From: CAZAMB01 sp964501365
GTDB taxonomy: Bacteria > Planctomycetota > Phycisphaerae > UBA1845
DNA length: 64,000 bases
Reading direction: 5' to 3'
NCBI GenBank assembly: GCA_964501365.1
Contig: CAZCST010000020.1
Coordinates: forward strand, 248,001-312,000
Shown here: positions 1 through 8,259 of the stretch, in pieces
Position numbering within the stretch: the stretch's first letter is position 1
Layout of the letters: each line of letters starts with the position of its first letter
Program-made: the position numbers and the translations under genes
Notes under the pieces: model-generated
What the model saw: the letters and a program-made list of their open reading frames with translations, nothing else
What the model was told of the DNA's origin: nothing
The model's database searches: none

Positions 1-531
1 ATTCGTCCCAACCGTAGCGTTGGCAATTGAATTGTTTCCGAGTTCAAACGCGTCATTGTAGTAGAGGTAGTCTTGATTGTTCCGACTCTCGCACATCCCT
101 TTCCCATCTTGTTCGGGGCATATGGCATAAAGTGGCACAACGCGCATGGGAGACGGCAGGGTGAAACTTCGATCGCGGAGAACGGTGAAGACGTTGTACC
201 AGCGGCCGTCGGATTCCCACCCCTTGATGATCTTTTCCTCGTCGGTCTGTGCTGAGTCATTAGGGTTTTGCGTAATCGGAGCGACGCGCTGGACGCCCTG
301 ATCATCAATGAAAAAGAACAGGCCGGTCTCCGCCCCGCCGGATTGAATGGCCCGGGCCCGTGCGGTGGTCAACATTCCCGTAATCATGTTCTGCGCGTCA
401 GTGATTTTGCGGTCGCGCCAAAGCTGCGTGGCCGCCGGGAGCACCAGCCCGGCCAGCAAAATGATGATCGCGATGACAACAGTCATTTCGATCAACGTGA
501 AGGCACGAAGTGTCCGGCGACTGACTCTCAT
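1..531 (-). CDS. Type IV pilin-like pseudopilin, 3' end outside window
   Basis: This is the last visible gene of the pilus/secretion operon and runs off the left edge, so only 177 codons are seen. The N-terminus (MRVSRRTLRAFTLIEM) is a class III prepilin signal: a basic leader, the cleavage region before FTLIE with Glu at +5, then a hydrophobic helix of about 20 residues. The residue before the cleavage point is Ala rather than the usual Gly. The start codon overlaps the stop of the preceding pseudopilin by 4 bases (ATGA), which implies translational coupling. Pseudopilins assemble into a short periplasmic filament driven by the GspE/PilB motor. The visible part lacks the C-terminal calcium loop of its neighbours, so it may be a GspH-like minor pseudopilin. 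The family call is firm; the subtype is a guess. Confidence 0.85.
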   Translation of the reverse strand, partial: MRVSRRTLRAFTLIEMTVVIAIIILLAGLVLPAATQLWRDRKITDAQNMITGMLTTARARAIQSGGAETGLFFFIDDQGVQRVAPITQNPNDSAQTDEEKIIKGWESDGRWYNVFTVLRDRSFTLPSPMRVVPLYAICPEQDGKGMCESRNNQDYLYYNDAFELGNNSIANATVGTN

Positions 532-1550
532 TGGAGAATTCCCCTGGCCAGCTTGTCGCGCAGTTGATCGTTGGAGTATACGTTATCCGCGTTGGCCGGA
601 TGGTCGATGATGTGGTGCTTATTGTCCGGCGTATCCGGCTCGGTTGCAAAATCACTAATGAGCGATGCCGCCCCATTGGGATCCATCATTTCTTTCTTGA
701 GCTGATCCTTCCCGTCGGGCCCATACGAGAAGATCACCGGCTGTCCGCCGTTGAGTCGAATCAACTCCGTGGAGGCCTCATTCCAGTCGCCTCCTGGCGC
801 CATCGAATTGTGTGACGCAACCGGTTGCGCCGCGCCTGAATCGTGACCGGGATGATCTCTCTGTGCCAAATAGCTGATGGGATTGCCCCAGTCATCCAGA
901 ATGTAGCGTATTTGCAGATCTTCGGGATCCCAGTCCGTGTTCACAGAACTTGCATTGATTGCTGCCGGACGGGATAGAAACTGGCTGGGCTTTTTCGTCG
1001 TGGGGTCTACCGCACCGACAGAACGGTTTCGATCGGAAATCTTGTCGAGGACCGCGGCGGCTTCTCCGCCTTGGCTCTCGATCGCGACAATGAGTGCCGC
1101 CAAATCTCGGTGCTCAAACCGGTCATTGTCCGTGCCGTCGGTATAGAATCTCATAGGTTGAGCATAGGGCGGTGCAGGCACGATCAACGACCCAGAAGGC
1201 GTAGCCAATCTCGTTGGAATCCCATTGATAGGCGTGGTCCCGAAAACCTCTAGTTCATCGGGAGGGTAAAGGCCATATCGCCTCTTGTAGTCTGCGTTTC
1301 TCGTAATTGTCGGTTTCTCGGTTTCGCTGCGTTTGAACTGCTCAACAGCGTCGGCGACGATTTGAAGGACTGCCTGGGTGTTGCGGGTTTTTGATTTGCG
1401 AATGAGCGAAGTCGAGGCCACCATCACTGCGCTAACCAGTACGCCGATGATGACGATGACGATGAGCAACTCGATCAACGTCATGCCGCGCCGACAAGAC
1501 CGAAGCGACAAGTTAGAAGATTGAAATAAATCCCGTGGGCCCCGCAGCAT
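528..1550 (-). CDS. GspG-like pseudopilin (340 aa)
   Basis: The prepilin N-methylation motif is at residues 22-45: CRRG, then MTLIELLIVIVIIGVL. It has the canonical Gly at -1 and Glu at +5, followed by the hydrophobic helix. At 340 residues it is far longer than a typical 140-residue GspG, with a large soluble domain. Near the C-terminus FSYGPDGKDQ resembles the start of the GspG calcium-binding loop but lacks the acidic second half seen in its paralogues. The start at 1550 follows a purine-rich stretch (GGAAGAGAGAG). The upstream pseudopilin stops 33 bases away and the next gene overlaps by 4 bases. It probably forms part of the pseudopilus of this operon's secretion or pilus machine. Confidence 0.88.
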   Translation of the reverse strand: MLRGPRDLFQSSNLSLRSCRRGMTLIELLIVIVIIGVLVSAVMVASTSLIRKSKTRNTQAVLQIVADAVEQFKRSETEKPTITRNADYKRRYGLYPPDELEVFGTTPINGIPTRLATPSGSLIVPAPPYAQPMRFYTDGTDNDRFEHRDLAALIVAIESQGGEAAAVLDKISDRNRSVGAVDPTTKKPSQFLSRPAAINASSVNTDWDPEDLQIRYILDDWGNPISYLAQRDHPGHDSGAAQPVASHNSMAPGGDWNEASTELIRLNGGQPVIFSYGPDGKDQLKKEMMDPNGAASLISDFATEPDTPDNKHHIIDHPANADNVYSNDQLRDKLARGILQ

Positions 1551-1583
1551 TGCACTCTCTCTTCCAGCTTCAATCTGCTCACT

Positions 1584-2597
1584 TTAGTTGGTTTCTCTCG
1601 TCCAGTTGGTTATGTCGTCGGTCGTCCCATAGATCCCATCGGGGCCGGCACTGATCAATAAATAGGAATCCTTCTGCACCGGAGTGATTCTACCCTTCGT
1701 TTTGGCATCAAGGATGAATTTGGCAAACGAATTATCGTACTGCACATCGGCCACAAATGCGTCGACGGTGACCGTCGGGTCAGGACCGCCGGCTTTCTTC
1801 ACCAATGCATGAAATCCACCAAAGTCAGCGTTGAGCCCGCTGCCAAAATCCAAACCCGGTTCGGTCAGAGTTCCGTCTCCGCCGGTGATGATGTTGTTAT
1901 CCGCTTGCCTGTATATTCCAGGTGTTGTCCCATCGGCCAGCATGCGATTGCTTCCGGGGCTGGATTTGTAGTAGAGAATCGGATGGTCCCATGCGTCCAA
2001 AAAGACTGGCAATTTGATAGACTCAAATTGCGAAACATCATTGACGATACCGCCCTTCTCGGCGAGTTCATTCAGCCCCTTGGTTCGTGCGGTTAGTTTT
2101 TCATCGACATAAGGACCATATCTTGGATGCACTTCTTTTCCTGTCGCAGGATCGACCGCATACAACCCCTTTGATGCAAAATCCTTGTGGGTGTCGTCCC
2201 ACCAACCCGGCGAAGTTGAGCCCGGCACATTCTTGAATCCGGCAGTCCCCAAACCGTCACCCATTAATGCAAGCACGAGCAGATGTGCACCCGAAACCTT
2301 GATCGGTGTAGTTGCTGCCAGGGGCGGGGGCGAGGCGATCTTACGACGATCCTGTCCCGTTTCGGTATTGTCGCCGGTCGAAGGCGGCAACGATGCGCCA
2401 AGAGATTGTTCCGCGCGATAGGATTCAATGCCCGTGCTTAGACCCGTGAAATAAGAGGTCGTCTGGGCGATTTTTGCCCGGTTCTTCACTGACCCGATGG
2501 CCGGGAGGAGCACCGCAAGCAGCAACGCGATAATCGCGATGACCACCAGCAATTCCACCAGGGTGAATGCAGCTCGCACTGGTCTACGTCGTTTCAT
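1584..2597 (-). CDS. GspG-like pseudopilin with C-terminal calcium loop
   Basis: The chosen start is the ATG at 2597, giving MKRRRPVRAAFTLVELL. It has an AAGG ribosome site 8 bases upstream and clears the preceding gene; a longer frame to 2681 would overlap that gene. The prepilin leader ends in Ala (not Gly) before FTLVE, followed by a hydrophobic helix. The C-terminus carries LLISAGPDGIYGTTDDITNW, very like the calcium-binding loop of the major type II secretion pseudopilin GspG. The 337-residue length exceeds standard GspG because of a central insertion. It is one of three long, related pseudopilins in tandem and may be a filament subunit; which of them is the major one cannot be told. Confidence 0.88.
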   Translation of the reverse strand: MKRRRPVRAAFTLVELLVVIAIIALLLAVLLPAIGSVKNRAKIAQTTSYFTGLSTGIESYRAEQSLGASLPPSTGDNTETGQDRRKIASPPPLAATTPIKVSGAHLLVLALMGDGLGTAGFKNVPGSTSPGWWDDTHKDFASKGLYAVDPATGKEVHPRYGPYVDEKLTARTKGLNELAEKGGIVNDVSQFESIKLPVFLDAWDHPILYYKSSPGSNRMLADGTTPGIYRQADNNIITGGDGTLTEPGLDFGSGLNADFGGFHALVKKAGGPDPTVTVDAFVADVQYDNSFAKFILDAKTKGRITPVQKDSYLLISAGPDGIYGTTDDITNWTRETN

Positions 2598-2622
2598 ATT
2601 GCGCCCTTGCAAGTTAAGAAAA

Positions 2623-3720
2623 CTATTGTCCGTCAAACGCCGGCAGGTTGGACACATCGTCGGAGGTGCCAAAACGCCCATCCACTCCGGCGCTGATCAG
2701 CAGGAACGAGTCGGCATTCACAGGCCTTAGCGGCGTATTGGCCTGAATACCACCGGGTTGCTCGGCCTGGGTGAGCAAATTGGAATACACCTTGCGATCC
2801 ACGATGTAGTGAGCAAACGTCTCTTTGTTTTCCGGCTTGACCAAGTCACCCGCCGTCAGGTCCGCGCCGTCCTTTTGGATCGCGTGTTTGCCTTCCGACG
2901 TGCCCAATATCCAACCGTCGGTGCCGTCTTTGCCCGTAAAACCAACGTTGTCTGCATGGAAGTAGTACGGCGGGCCGGTGCGTTGATCGCCAGTGCCGTA
3001 GGCATTGTCCTTGTTGTGGACCTTCTCAACCAGATTGGTCGCCTTGCCGGACGTGTTGGCCGCATAATAAAGGATCGGCTGATCCCAACCGTCCACGAAC
3101 ACCGGCATATTCTCCATTCTCGCCCAATCGGGAAAAAGAGTGGCCAAGTCCGCCGGCTGGCGACCGGAGATTGCGTTGGTCTTCTTCGTCGGCGCATTCT
3201 CCGGAGTCACATACATCGGCGATCGCTCGATGGGTTTGCCGGTTACGACATCGGGGTCGTACCACTTGAAGGGTTCCAAGGTTTTCGGCGCGGAACTTCG
3301 CTTGATGAAACCCTGACTGTCTTTACCCATCAGCATGGCCGGCAACCATTGAGCGCCATAAATCACCGGTTTTTCCTGGGTATACGGATATTTCCCGGCA
3401 AAGGCGTCGTCGGCAGTAAAGCCGCCGGGGTATGCGGTCAGGGGCGGATGAACGAACGAAGGCGGATAGCCGTTGGTCTGGGTGAAATCCGAGCCATTGT
3501 CGTTCTTAAACATTTCCATCCCCACCTTGATGGAGTCGATCCCCTTGAGAGTGCTGACTTTCTTGGCTTGATCGCGCGCCTTGCCCAGCGCAGGAATCAG
3601 AATGCTGATCAAAAGCCCGATGATGAAGATCACGGTAAGCAACTCGATCAGCGTGAACGCCGCGCGACGACGGGTTCTTTGTCTGGCGCCATGCGGATGA
3701 CCGCAAACGATTTCGAGCAT
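2623..3720 (-). CDS. GspG-like pseudopilin with C-terminal calcium loop (first in operon)
   Basis: The start is set at 3720 (MLEIVCG), where AGGGAG lies 7 bases upstream; an extension to 3792 has no such site. The prepilin motif RRRAAFTLIELLTVIFII has Ala at -1 and Glu at +5. The C-terminus has LLISAGVDGRFGTSDDVSN, the GspG-type calcium loop. The middle region is about 200 residues longer than in classical GspG. It follows gspF by 75 bases and precedes a second paralogue by 25 bases. The shared N- and C-terminal motifs and divergent centres of the three long pseudopilins point to old tandem duplication. It is likely an inner-membrane-anchored subunit of the periplasmic pseudopilus. Confidence 0.88.
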   Translation of the reverse strand: MLEIVCGHPHGARQRTRRRAAFTLIELLTVIFIIGLLISILIPALGKARDQAKKVSTLKGIDSIKVGMEMFKNDNGSDFTQTNGYPPSFVHPPLTAYPGGFTADDAFAGKYPYTQEKPVIYGAQWLPAMLMGKDSQGFIKRSSAPKTLEPFKWYDPDVVTGKPIERSPMYVTPENAPTKKTNAISGRQPADLATLFPDWARMENMPVFVDGWDQPILYYAANTSGKATNLVEKVHNKDNAYGTGDQRTGPPYYFHADNVGFTGKDGTDGWILGTSEGKHAIQKDGADLTAGDLVKPENKETFAHYIVDRKVYSNLLTQAEQPGGIQANTPLRPVNADSFLLISAGVDGRFGTSDDVSNLPAFDGQ

Positions 3721-3795
3721 GACATTCTCCCTGTTTCGAGCAAGAGCCTCCGTTGCACGGAGCAAGGCGATTCCGCGTTTGCCATTTCGCATTGG

Positions 3796-5052
3796 TCAAT
3801 TTCCTCCGCCCGATACCGACGAAATCAAGGACACCAGCGGCATGAACAACGCAATGACGATGAAGCCGACGATACCGCCGAGCACCACGACCATGATCGG
3901 CTCAAGCAGCGAAACCAGACTCTCGACGGCCACGTCCACTTCCTCGTCGTAGTTGTCCGCGACTTTCAGCAGCATCTTGTCGAGTTCGCCGGTTTCCTCG
4001 CCGACGTCCACCATGTTGACCACGAGGCCGTCCACCACGTTTGACGCTCGCAATGGAGCCGCGAAGCTCTCGCCCTCACGAATGGAATCGTGAACCTTTT
4101 CAAGGGCCCGCGAGTACACTTCGTTGCCGGACGTTTCCTTCGTAATTTTGAGCGCTTCGAGAATCGGAACGCCGGCATTAATCAACGTGCCCAGTGTTCG
4201 GGTAAAGCGCGCAACGGCGTTTTTTTGCATCAATCCGCCCAAGACGGGAACCTTGAGCGAGACTACGTCCACTCCATATCTGCCGCCCTGCGATGAGCGT
4301 ATCAACTTGAAGAGAGCCATGAACGCGAAGGGCGCACCGATGATCACCAGCCAACCCGGAATCGGCCTGCCGATCACCACCCAGTCGGACGCCCCCAACA
4401 AGATCATGGTGACGGCCGGGAGCTTCACGTCAAAGTCGGCAAAAATTTCCTTGAACTTCGGAATGACGAAAATCATGATGCCCGTCACGATCATCATCGA
4501 AAAGCCGATGACCACGATCGGGTAGATCATCGCTCCGATGATCTTTTTCTTCAGCTTTTCGGCCTTCTCCATGAACTCCGCGAGACGCTGCAAAATGACG
4601 TCGAGCACGCCGCCCGTTTCGCCGGCGGCCACCATGTTCACATAAAGCCGGGTGAAAGCCTTGGGATGTTTGCCGCAGGCTTCGGACAGCGTACTGCCGC
4701 CTTCGATGTCATCGGCCATGGAACGCAAGACCGTCTTCATCGCGCCGGGCTTCTGCTGTTCCTCGAGGATTCGCAGGCTGCGAAGAATCGGCAGACCGGC
4801 GTCCTGAAGAGTGCTGAGCTGGCGCGTAATCTGGGTAATTGTCTTGGTTTTGATCTTGCGGATGGCGGTGCGGCGTGCGCCTTTTTTCTTGCCGCCGGCG
4901 GCCTTCGTCTTGGTTCCCTTTTCGCGGATTCGCGTCGGGAAGTAGCCAAGGTTGCGAATTTTCGCCAGGGCGTCTTCACTGGAAAGGGCTTCCAGTTCGT
5001 CCTTGACCTCCTGCCCCGCCTGATTCATCGCCTCATACGTAAACGTCGCCAT
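3796..5052 (-). CDS. gspF: Type II secretion / type IV pilus platform protein (GspF/PilC family)
   Basis: A 418-residue integral membrane protein with two GspF domains. Each begins with the family signature: ITRQLSTLQDAGLPILRSL near residue 92 and FTRTLGTLINAGVPILEAL near residue 292. Three hydrophobic helices lie near 168-195, 210-245 and at the C-terminus (about 388-410). GspF/PilC sits in the inner membrane and couples the cytoplasmic ATPase to the growing pseudopilus. It lies 45 bases after the ATPase gene, and the start has a GGGTGAGGT ribosome site. The gap before it holds three short direct repeats of the form GTCCAAA. The N-terminal 80 residues are basic (a KTKAAGGKKKGARR stretch), longer and more charged than usual. 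The family assignment is secure; pilC is an equally valid name. Confidence 0.95.
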   Translation of the reverse strand: MATFTYEAMNQAGQEVKDELEALSSEDALAKIRNLGYFPTRIREKGTKTKAAGGKKKGARRTAIRKIKTKTITQITRQLSTLQDAGLPILRSLRILEEQQKPGAMKTVLRSMADDIEGGSTLSEACGKHPKAFTRLYVNMVAAGETGGVLDVILQRLAEFMEKAEKLKKKIIGAMIYPIVVIGFSMMIVTGIMIFVIPKFKEIFADFDVKLPAVTMILLGASDWVVIGRPIPGWLVIIGAPFAFMALFKLIRSSQGGRYGVDVVSLKVPVLGGLMQKNAVARFTRTLGTLINAGVPILEALKITKETSGNEVYSRALEKVHDSIREGESFAAPLRASNVVDGLVVNMVDVGEETGELDKMLLKVADNYDEEVDVAVESLVSLLEPIMVVVLGGIVGFIVIALFMPLVSLISSVSGGGN

Positions 5053-5097
5053 ACCTCACCCTTGTCTGGACTATTGGAAGTTTGGACTTTTGGACCC

Positions 5098-6852
5098 TTA
5101 CTCCTCGAGGATCGTCTCCTTCACGACTTCGTCGAGGCTGGTGACTCCTTCAAATATCGCAAGTAATCCCGCTTCGCGCAGCGTCCTCATTCCCCGCTTG
5201 ACGGCTTCGCGCCGGATGACCGCCGTCGAACCGCGACGCATGATTAACTCCCGGATCGTATCGTCGAGGGCCATGATCTCGTAAATGCCCATTCGGCCGC
5301 GATACCCCGTCCCGTTGCAGTAGTCACACCCCTTACCGTAGAAAAATACCCGGTCGCCGATGTCCTCGGGCCGCAGCGCCAACTCCATGATCTGCTCTTC
5401 CGTGGGCCGGTATTCGGTTTTGCAATTCAGGCAGATCCGGCGAACCAGCCGCTGGGCGACGACGGCCTCCAGCGTCGCAGTAATAAGGAACGGCTCCATC
5501 CCAAGGTCCATCAAGCGCGCAATGGCAGACGGAGCGTCGTTCGTATGAAGCGTGGTAAAGACCAGGTGTCCCGTCAACGACGCCTGAACGCTGATTTGAG
5601 CGGTTTCCAGGTCGCGCACCTCACCCACGAGGATGATGTCCGGGTCCTGTCGCAGGAAGGAGCGGAGCGCCCGGGCAAAGGTAAACCCAACGTCGGGTTT
5701 CACCTGGGCCTGAATCAGGCCGTCGATGTCGTATTCCACGGGGTCCTCAGCCGTAAGGATTTTCACATCCGGCTCGTTGAGCTCCGAAAGTGCCGCGTAA
5801 AGGGTCGTGGTCTTACCGGACCCTGTCGGACCTGTGTTAATGATGATCCCGTTGGGCTTATGCATGAGCTGGCGAAAAATCGCAAGCTCCTCATCGCGCA
5901 TCCCGATCTTGTCGAGACTGAGCTGGACGTTGGAACGGTCCAGCACGCGAAGCACGACGCTTTCGCCAAACAACGTCGGCAGAATGGCGACACGAAGGTC
6001 GATGGGAACACCTCGCAGCGAAAGCTCGATACGTCCGTCCTGCGGCAGGCGGCGCTCGGCGATGTCCAGGTTGGCCATGACCTTGATACGCGAGGCAATC
6101 GCCAGGGCAACATATCGCGGGGGCGGAACCATCTCGTACAGTACGCCGTCGATGCGGTAGCGCATCTTGAATTCATCCTCGAACGGCTCGAAGTGAATAT
6201 CGCTGGCCTTGTCTTTGATTGCCTGCAGCAGCACGAGGTTCAGGAGTTTCTTAACCGGGTTGGACTCGATCATCTCCTTGATGTCTGCAAGGTCGATGCT
6301 GTCGCCGCGGCCCTGGAATTTGGCGAGGTCTTCATCCCCCTCCAACTCGTGAATGAGCCCGGTAATCGATTCCTGCTGGCCCTCCGGGTAGTAGCGGCCG
6401 ATCGCCGTCTGCAATTCCTGCGGGCTGCAAAGAAACGCCTTGATGTTGCAACTCAGAAGCGTCTTCAGGTCGTCGGTGGCTTGAAAGTTGTCCGGATTAT
6501 CGAGGGCGAGTGATAGCTCGTTACGTTCCTTGTTGAATTCAAACGGTAACGCGCGGTAGGTGTTGGCCATCTGGCTGGACACCATCGCGATGACTTCGGC
6601 CGGGATGTCCATCTTGGCCAGTTCAATGGTCCCCATGCCGCTTTGCGAAGCGAGCGCAAGTGCAAGGTCGCCGTCGCTGACATATCCGAGTTCGACGAGG
6701 ATTTTGCCGATGGGGCCGCGTTTTTGTTTCTGGATATCGAGGGCTTCCTGAAGCTGGGATCGCTTCAGTTTTCCCATCTTAATCAGTACGCGGCCAAGCT
6801 GCCGACCGCGAAGCTGTTCGACCGGTGGTAGCTTTTTGGGCTTATCGCTCAT
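5098..6852 (-). CDS. gspE: Assembly ATPase GspE/PilB with MshEN domain
   Basis: A 584-residue hexameric motor ATPase. Residues 15-155 form an MshEN (T2SSE_N) domain of the kind known to bind cyclic di-GMP in some homologues. The motor core has Walker A GPTGSGKT at 341-348, the Asp box EDPVEY at 369-374, Walker B DIILVGEVRD at 405-414 and the His box TGHLVFTTLHT at 427-437. The tetracysteine zinc site is complete (Cys474, Cys477, Cys509, Cys512), as in extension ATPases. The start is fixed by GAGGAATGA just before the ATG. Only 7 bases separate it from the pilT stop. It powers polymerisation of the pseudopilins encoded downstream. Both pilB and gspE are reasonable names. Confidence 0.96.
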   Translation of the reverse strand: MSDKPKKLPPVEQLRGRQLGRVLIKMGKLKRSQLQEALDIQKQKRGPIGKILVELGYVSDGDLALALASQSGMGTIELAKMDIPAEVIAMVSSQMANTYRALPFEFNKERNELSLALDNPDNFQATDDLKTLLSCNIKAFLCSPQELQTAIGRYYPEGQQESITGLIHELEGDEDLAKFQGRGDSIDLADIKEMIESNPVKKLLNLVLLQAIKDKASDIHFEPFEDEFKMRYRIDGVLYEMVPPPRYVALAIASRIKVMANLDIAERRLPQDGRIELSLRGVPIDLRVAILPTLFGESVVLRVLDRSNVQLSLDKIGMRDEELAIFRQLMHKPNGIIINTGPTGSGKTTTLYAALSELNEPDVKILTAEDPVEYDIDGLIQAQVKPDVGFTFARALRSFLRQDPDIILVGEVRDLETAQISVQASLTGHLVFTTLHTNDAPSAIARLMDLGMEPFLITATLEAVVAQRLVRRICLNCKTEYRPTEEQIMELALRPEDIGDRVFFYGKGCDYCNGTGYRGRMGIYEIMALDDTIRELIMRRGSTAVIRREAVKRGMRTLREAGLLAIFEGVTSLDEVVKETILEE

Positions 6853-6859
6853 TCATTCC

Positions 6860-7987
6860 TCAATGTGCGGGGGCCTTTTCTTCGTCGCTGCCGACCGGAC
6901 TGTCTTCGACCTTCATGCCGCGGCGGTGGGCGTCAATTTTGTCCTGCATGCCACCCGGATGACGCGAACGATCTACACAGTCCTCGGCGTTGATCAAACC
7001 CTGTTCGTACAAACTCCACAGGTGCTCGTCGAGCAACTGCATGCCGTATTTCTTGCCGGTCTGGATCGCCGAGTCAATACGATACGTCTTGTTTTCGCGG
7101 ATCAGGTTGGCGATGGCCGGTGTTCCGACCATGAACTCGTAGGCGGCCACCATCCCCTTTGGCTGCCGCGGCAGAAGCGCCTGCGACAGGGTGGCGATCA
7201 GATTCGTTGAAAGCTGAACGCGAATCTGTTCCTGCTGCTCGTGCGGAAAGGCATCCACAATGCGATTGATCGTTCCCTGACAGCCTGTGGTATGCAACGT
7301 GCTGAACACAAGGTGTCCTGTTTCCGCCGCACGAACGGCAGCGGAGATCGTTTCGAGGTCGCGCAACTCACCGACCAGGATCACGTCCGGGTCCTGACGC
7401 AGCACGCGGCGCAGCGCCTCGGCGAAGCTGGGTACGTCGGTGCCGATTTCACGCTGATTGATCAGCGACTTCTTGTGCATGTGGTAATACTCGATCGGAT
7501 CTTCCATCGTCACGATGTGCCGGTCGAGATTCTTGTTGATGTAGTCGAGCATGGTCGCCAGCGTGGTGGTCTTCCCCGAACCGGTAGGGCCGGTGACGAG
7601 AAACAAGCCGCGCGGACGGCGACACAGGGCCCGGCAGATATTCGGCAAGCCGATTTGATCGAATGTAAGCAGGCGATTGGGAATCAAGCGCAACACCATT
7701 GCAATGTTGCCCTTCTGCTTGAAAATCGCCACGCGGAAACGCCCCGCGTCGCCGAACGCGAACGCGAAGTCGCACCCCCCCTCCTCCTGAAGCTCCTGCT
7801 GGCCGCGTTCGGGCGTGATCGCCTTCATGAGGGCGACCGTGTCCTCCGGGGCCAGTACCTTGGTCTCCAGCGAGCGCATGTGCCCGTGCAAACGAACCAC
7901 GGGAGGCCGCCCCACTGTCAGGTGGAGGTCTGACGCACCCTGCTTGATGACCGTCTCCAGGAGCCGGTCAATATGAATTGTCCCCAT
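6860..7987 (-). CDS. pilT: Twitching motility ATPase PilT
   Basis: The start ATG at 7987 (MGTIHIDRLLETVIKQGASDLHL is the PilT N-terminus) has GAGGAAG 6 bases upstream; a longer frame to 8041 lacks this. The 375-residue product matches PilT length. Visible motifs are ASDLHLTVGRPP, Walker A GPTGSGKTTT, the Asp box EDPIEYYH, Walker B DVILVGELRDLET and the His box TGHLVFSTLHT. No zinc tetracysteine is present, as expected for a retraction ATPase. PilT depolymerises type IV pili and powers twitching motility. Its place at the head of an operon with an extension ATPase, a platform protein and pseudopilins favours a retractable pilus-like machine over a pure type II secretion system. Confidence 0.95.
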   Translation of the reverse strand: MGTIHIDRLLETVIKQGASDLHLTVGRPPVVRLHGHMRSLETKVLAPEDTVALMKAITPERGQQELQEEGGCDFAFAFGDAGRFRVAIFKQKGNIAMVLRLIPNRLLTFDQIGLPNICRALCRRPRGLFLVTGPTGSGKTTTLATMLDYINKNLDRHIVTMEDPIEYYHMHKKSLINQREIGTDVPSFAEALRRVLRQDPDVILVGELRDLETISAAVRAAETGHLVFSTLHTTGCQGTINRIVDAFPHEQQEQIRVQLSTNLIATLSQALLPRQPKGMVAAYEFMVGTPAIANLIRENKTYRIDSAIQTGKKYGMQLLDEHLWSLYEQGLINAEDCVDRSRHPGGMQDKIDAHRRGMKVEDSPVGSDEEKAPAH

Positions 7988-8124
7988 GAAGCTTCCTCGG
8001 CCGATGGTAAGAGGCGGGCCTGGACCCCAGCGATCCAACAAGCCCGCTGACCCTATCCTAGTGGATCATCCGCCCCTTATCCACCAGAGCACCGGCTAAG
8101 GAGCTGGGATTGAGTATGGCAAAG

Positions 8125-8201
8125 AAGGGCAGGCTCTGCCCGCCTCAACCATCATCACCCTGCGAAACGGTGACGGGTTGTGGTGGGTCTAGCCTGCCCT
8201 T
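8125..8201. repeat. Imperfect palindromic intergenic element
   Basis: The arms AAGGGCAGGCT (8125-8135) and AGCCTGCCCTT (8191-8201) are perfect 11-base inverted repeats, with further partial pairing inside. The element lies in the 272-base gap between pilT and the DUF4097 gene. No coding potential is seen in this gap. It could fold as a long stem in RNA or be a small non-autonomous element. No second copy was found in the window. Confidence 0.55.
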
Positions 8202-8259
8202 GCTTAACACTTAATGGTAAGTGAATTGTCGAAAGAATCCGTCGTTATTCGATCTGCAC

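Noticed and set aside
2758..4044. 428-residue plus-strand frame over the pseudopilin and gspF genes
   Set aside because: Shadow of the minus-strand operon; no start signal, no domain.
5545..6513. 322-residue plus-strand frame within the gspE/pilB gene
   Set aside because: Opposite to an intact ATPase with all catalytic motifs; the product has no recognisable domain.
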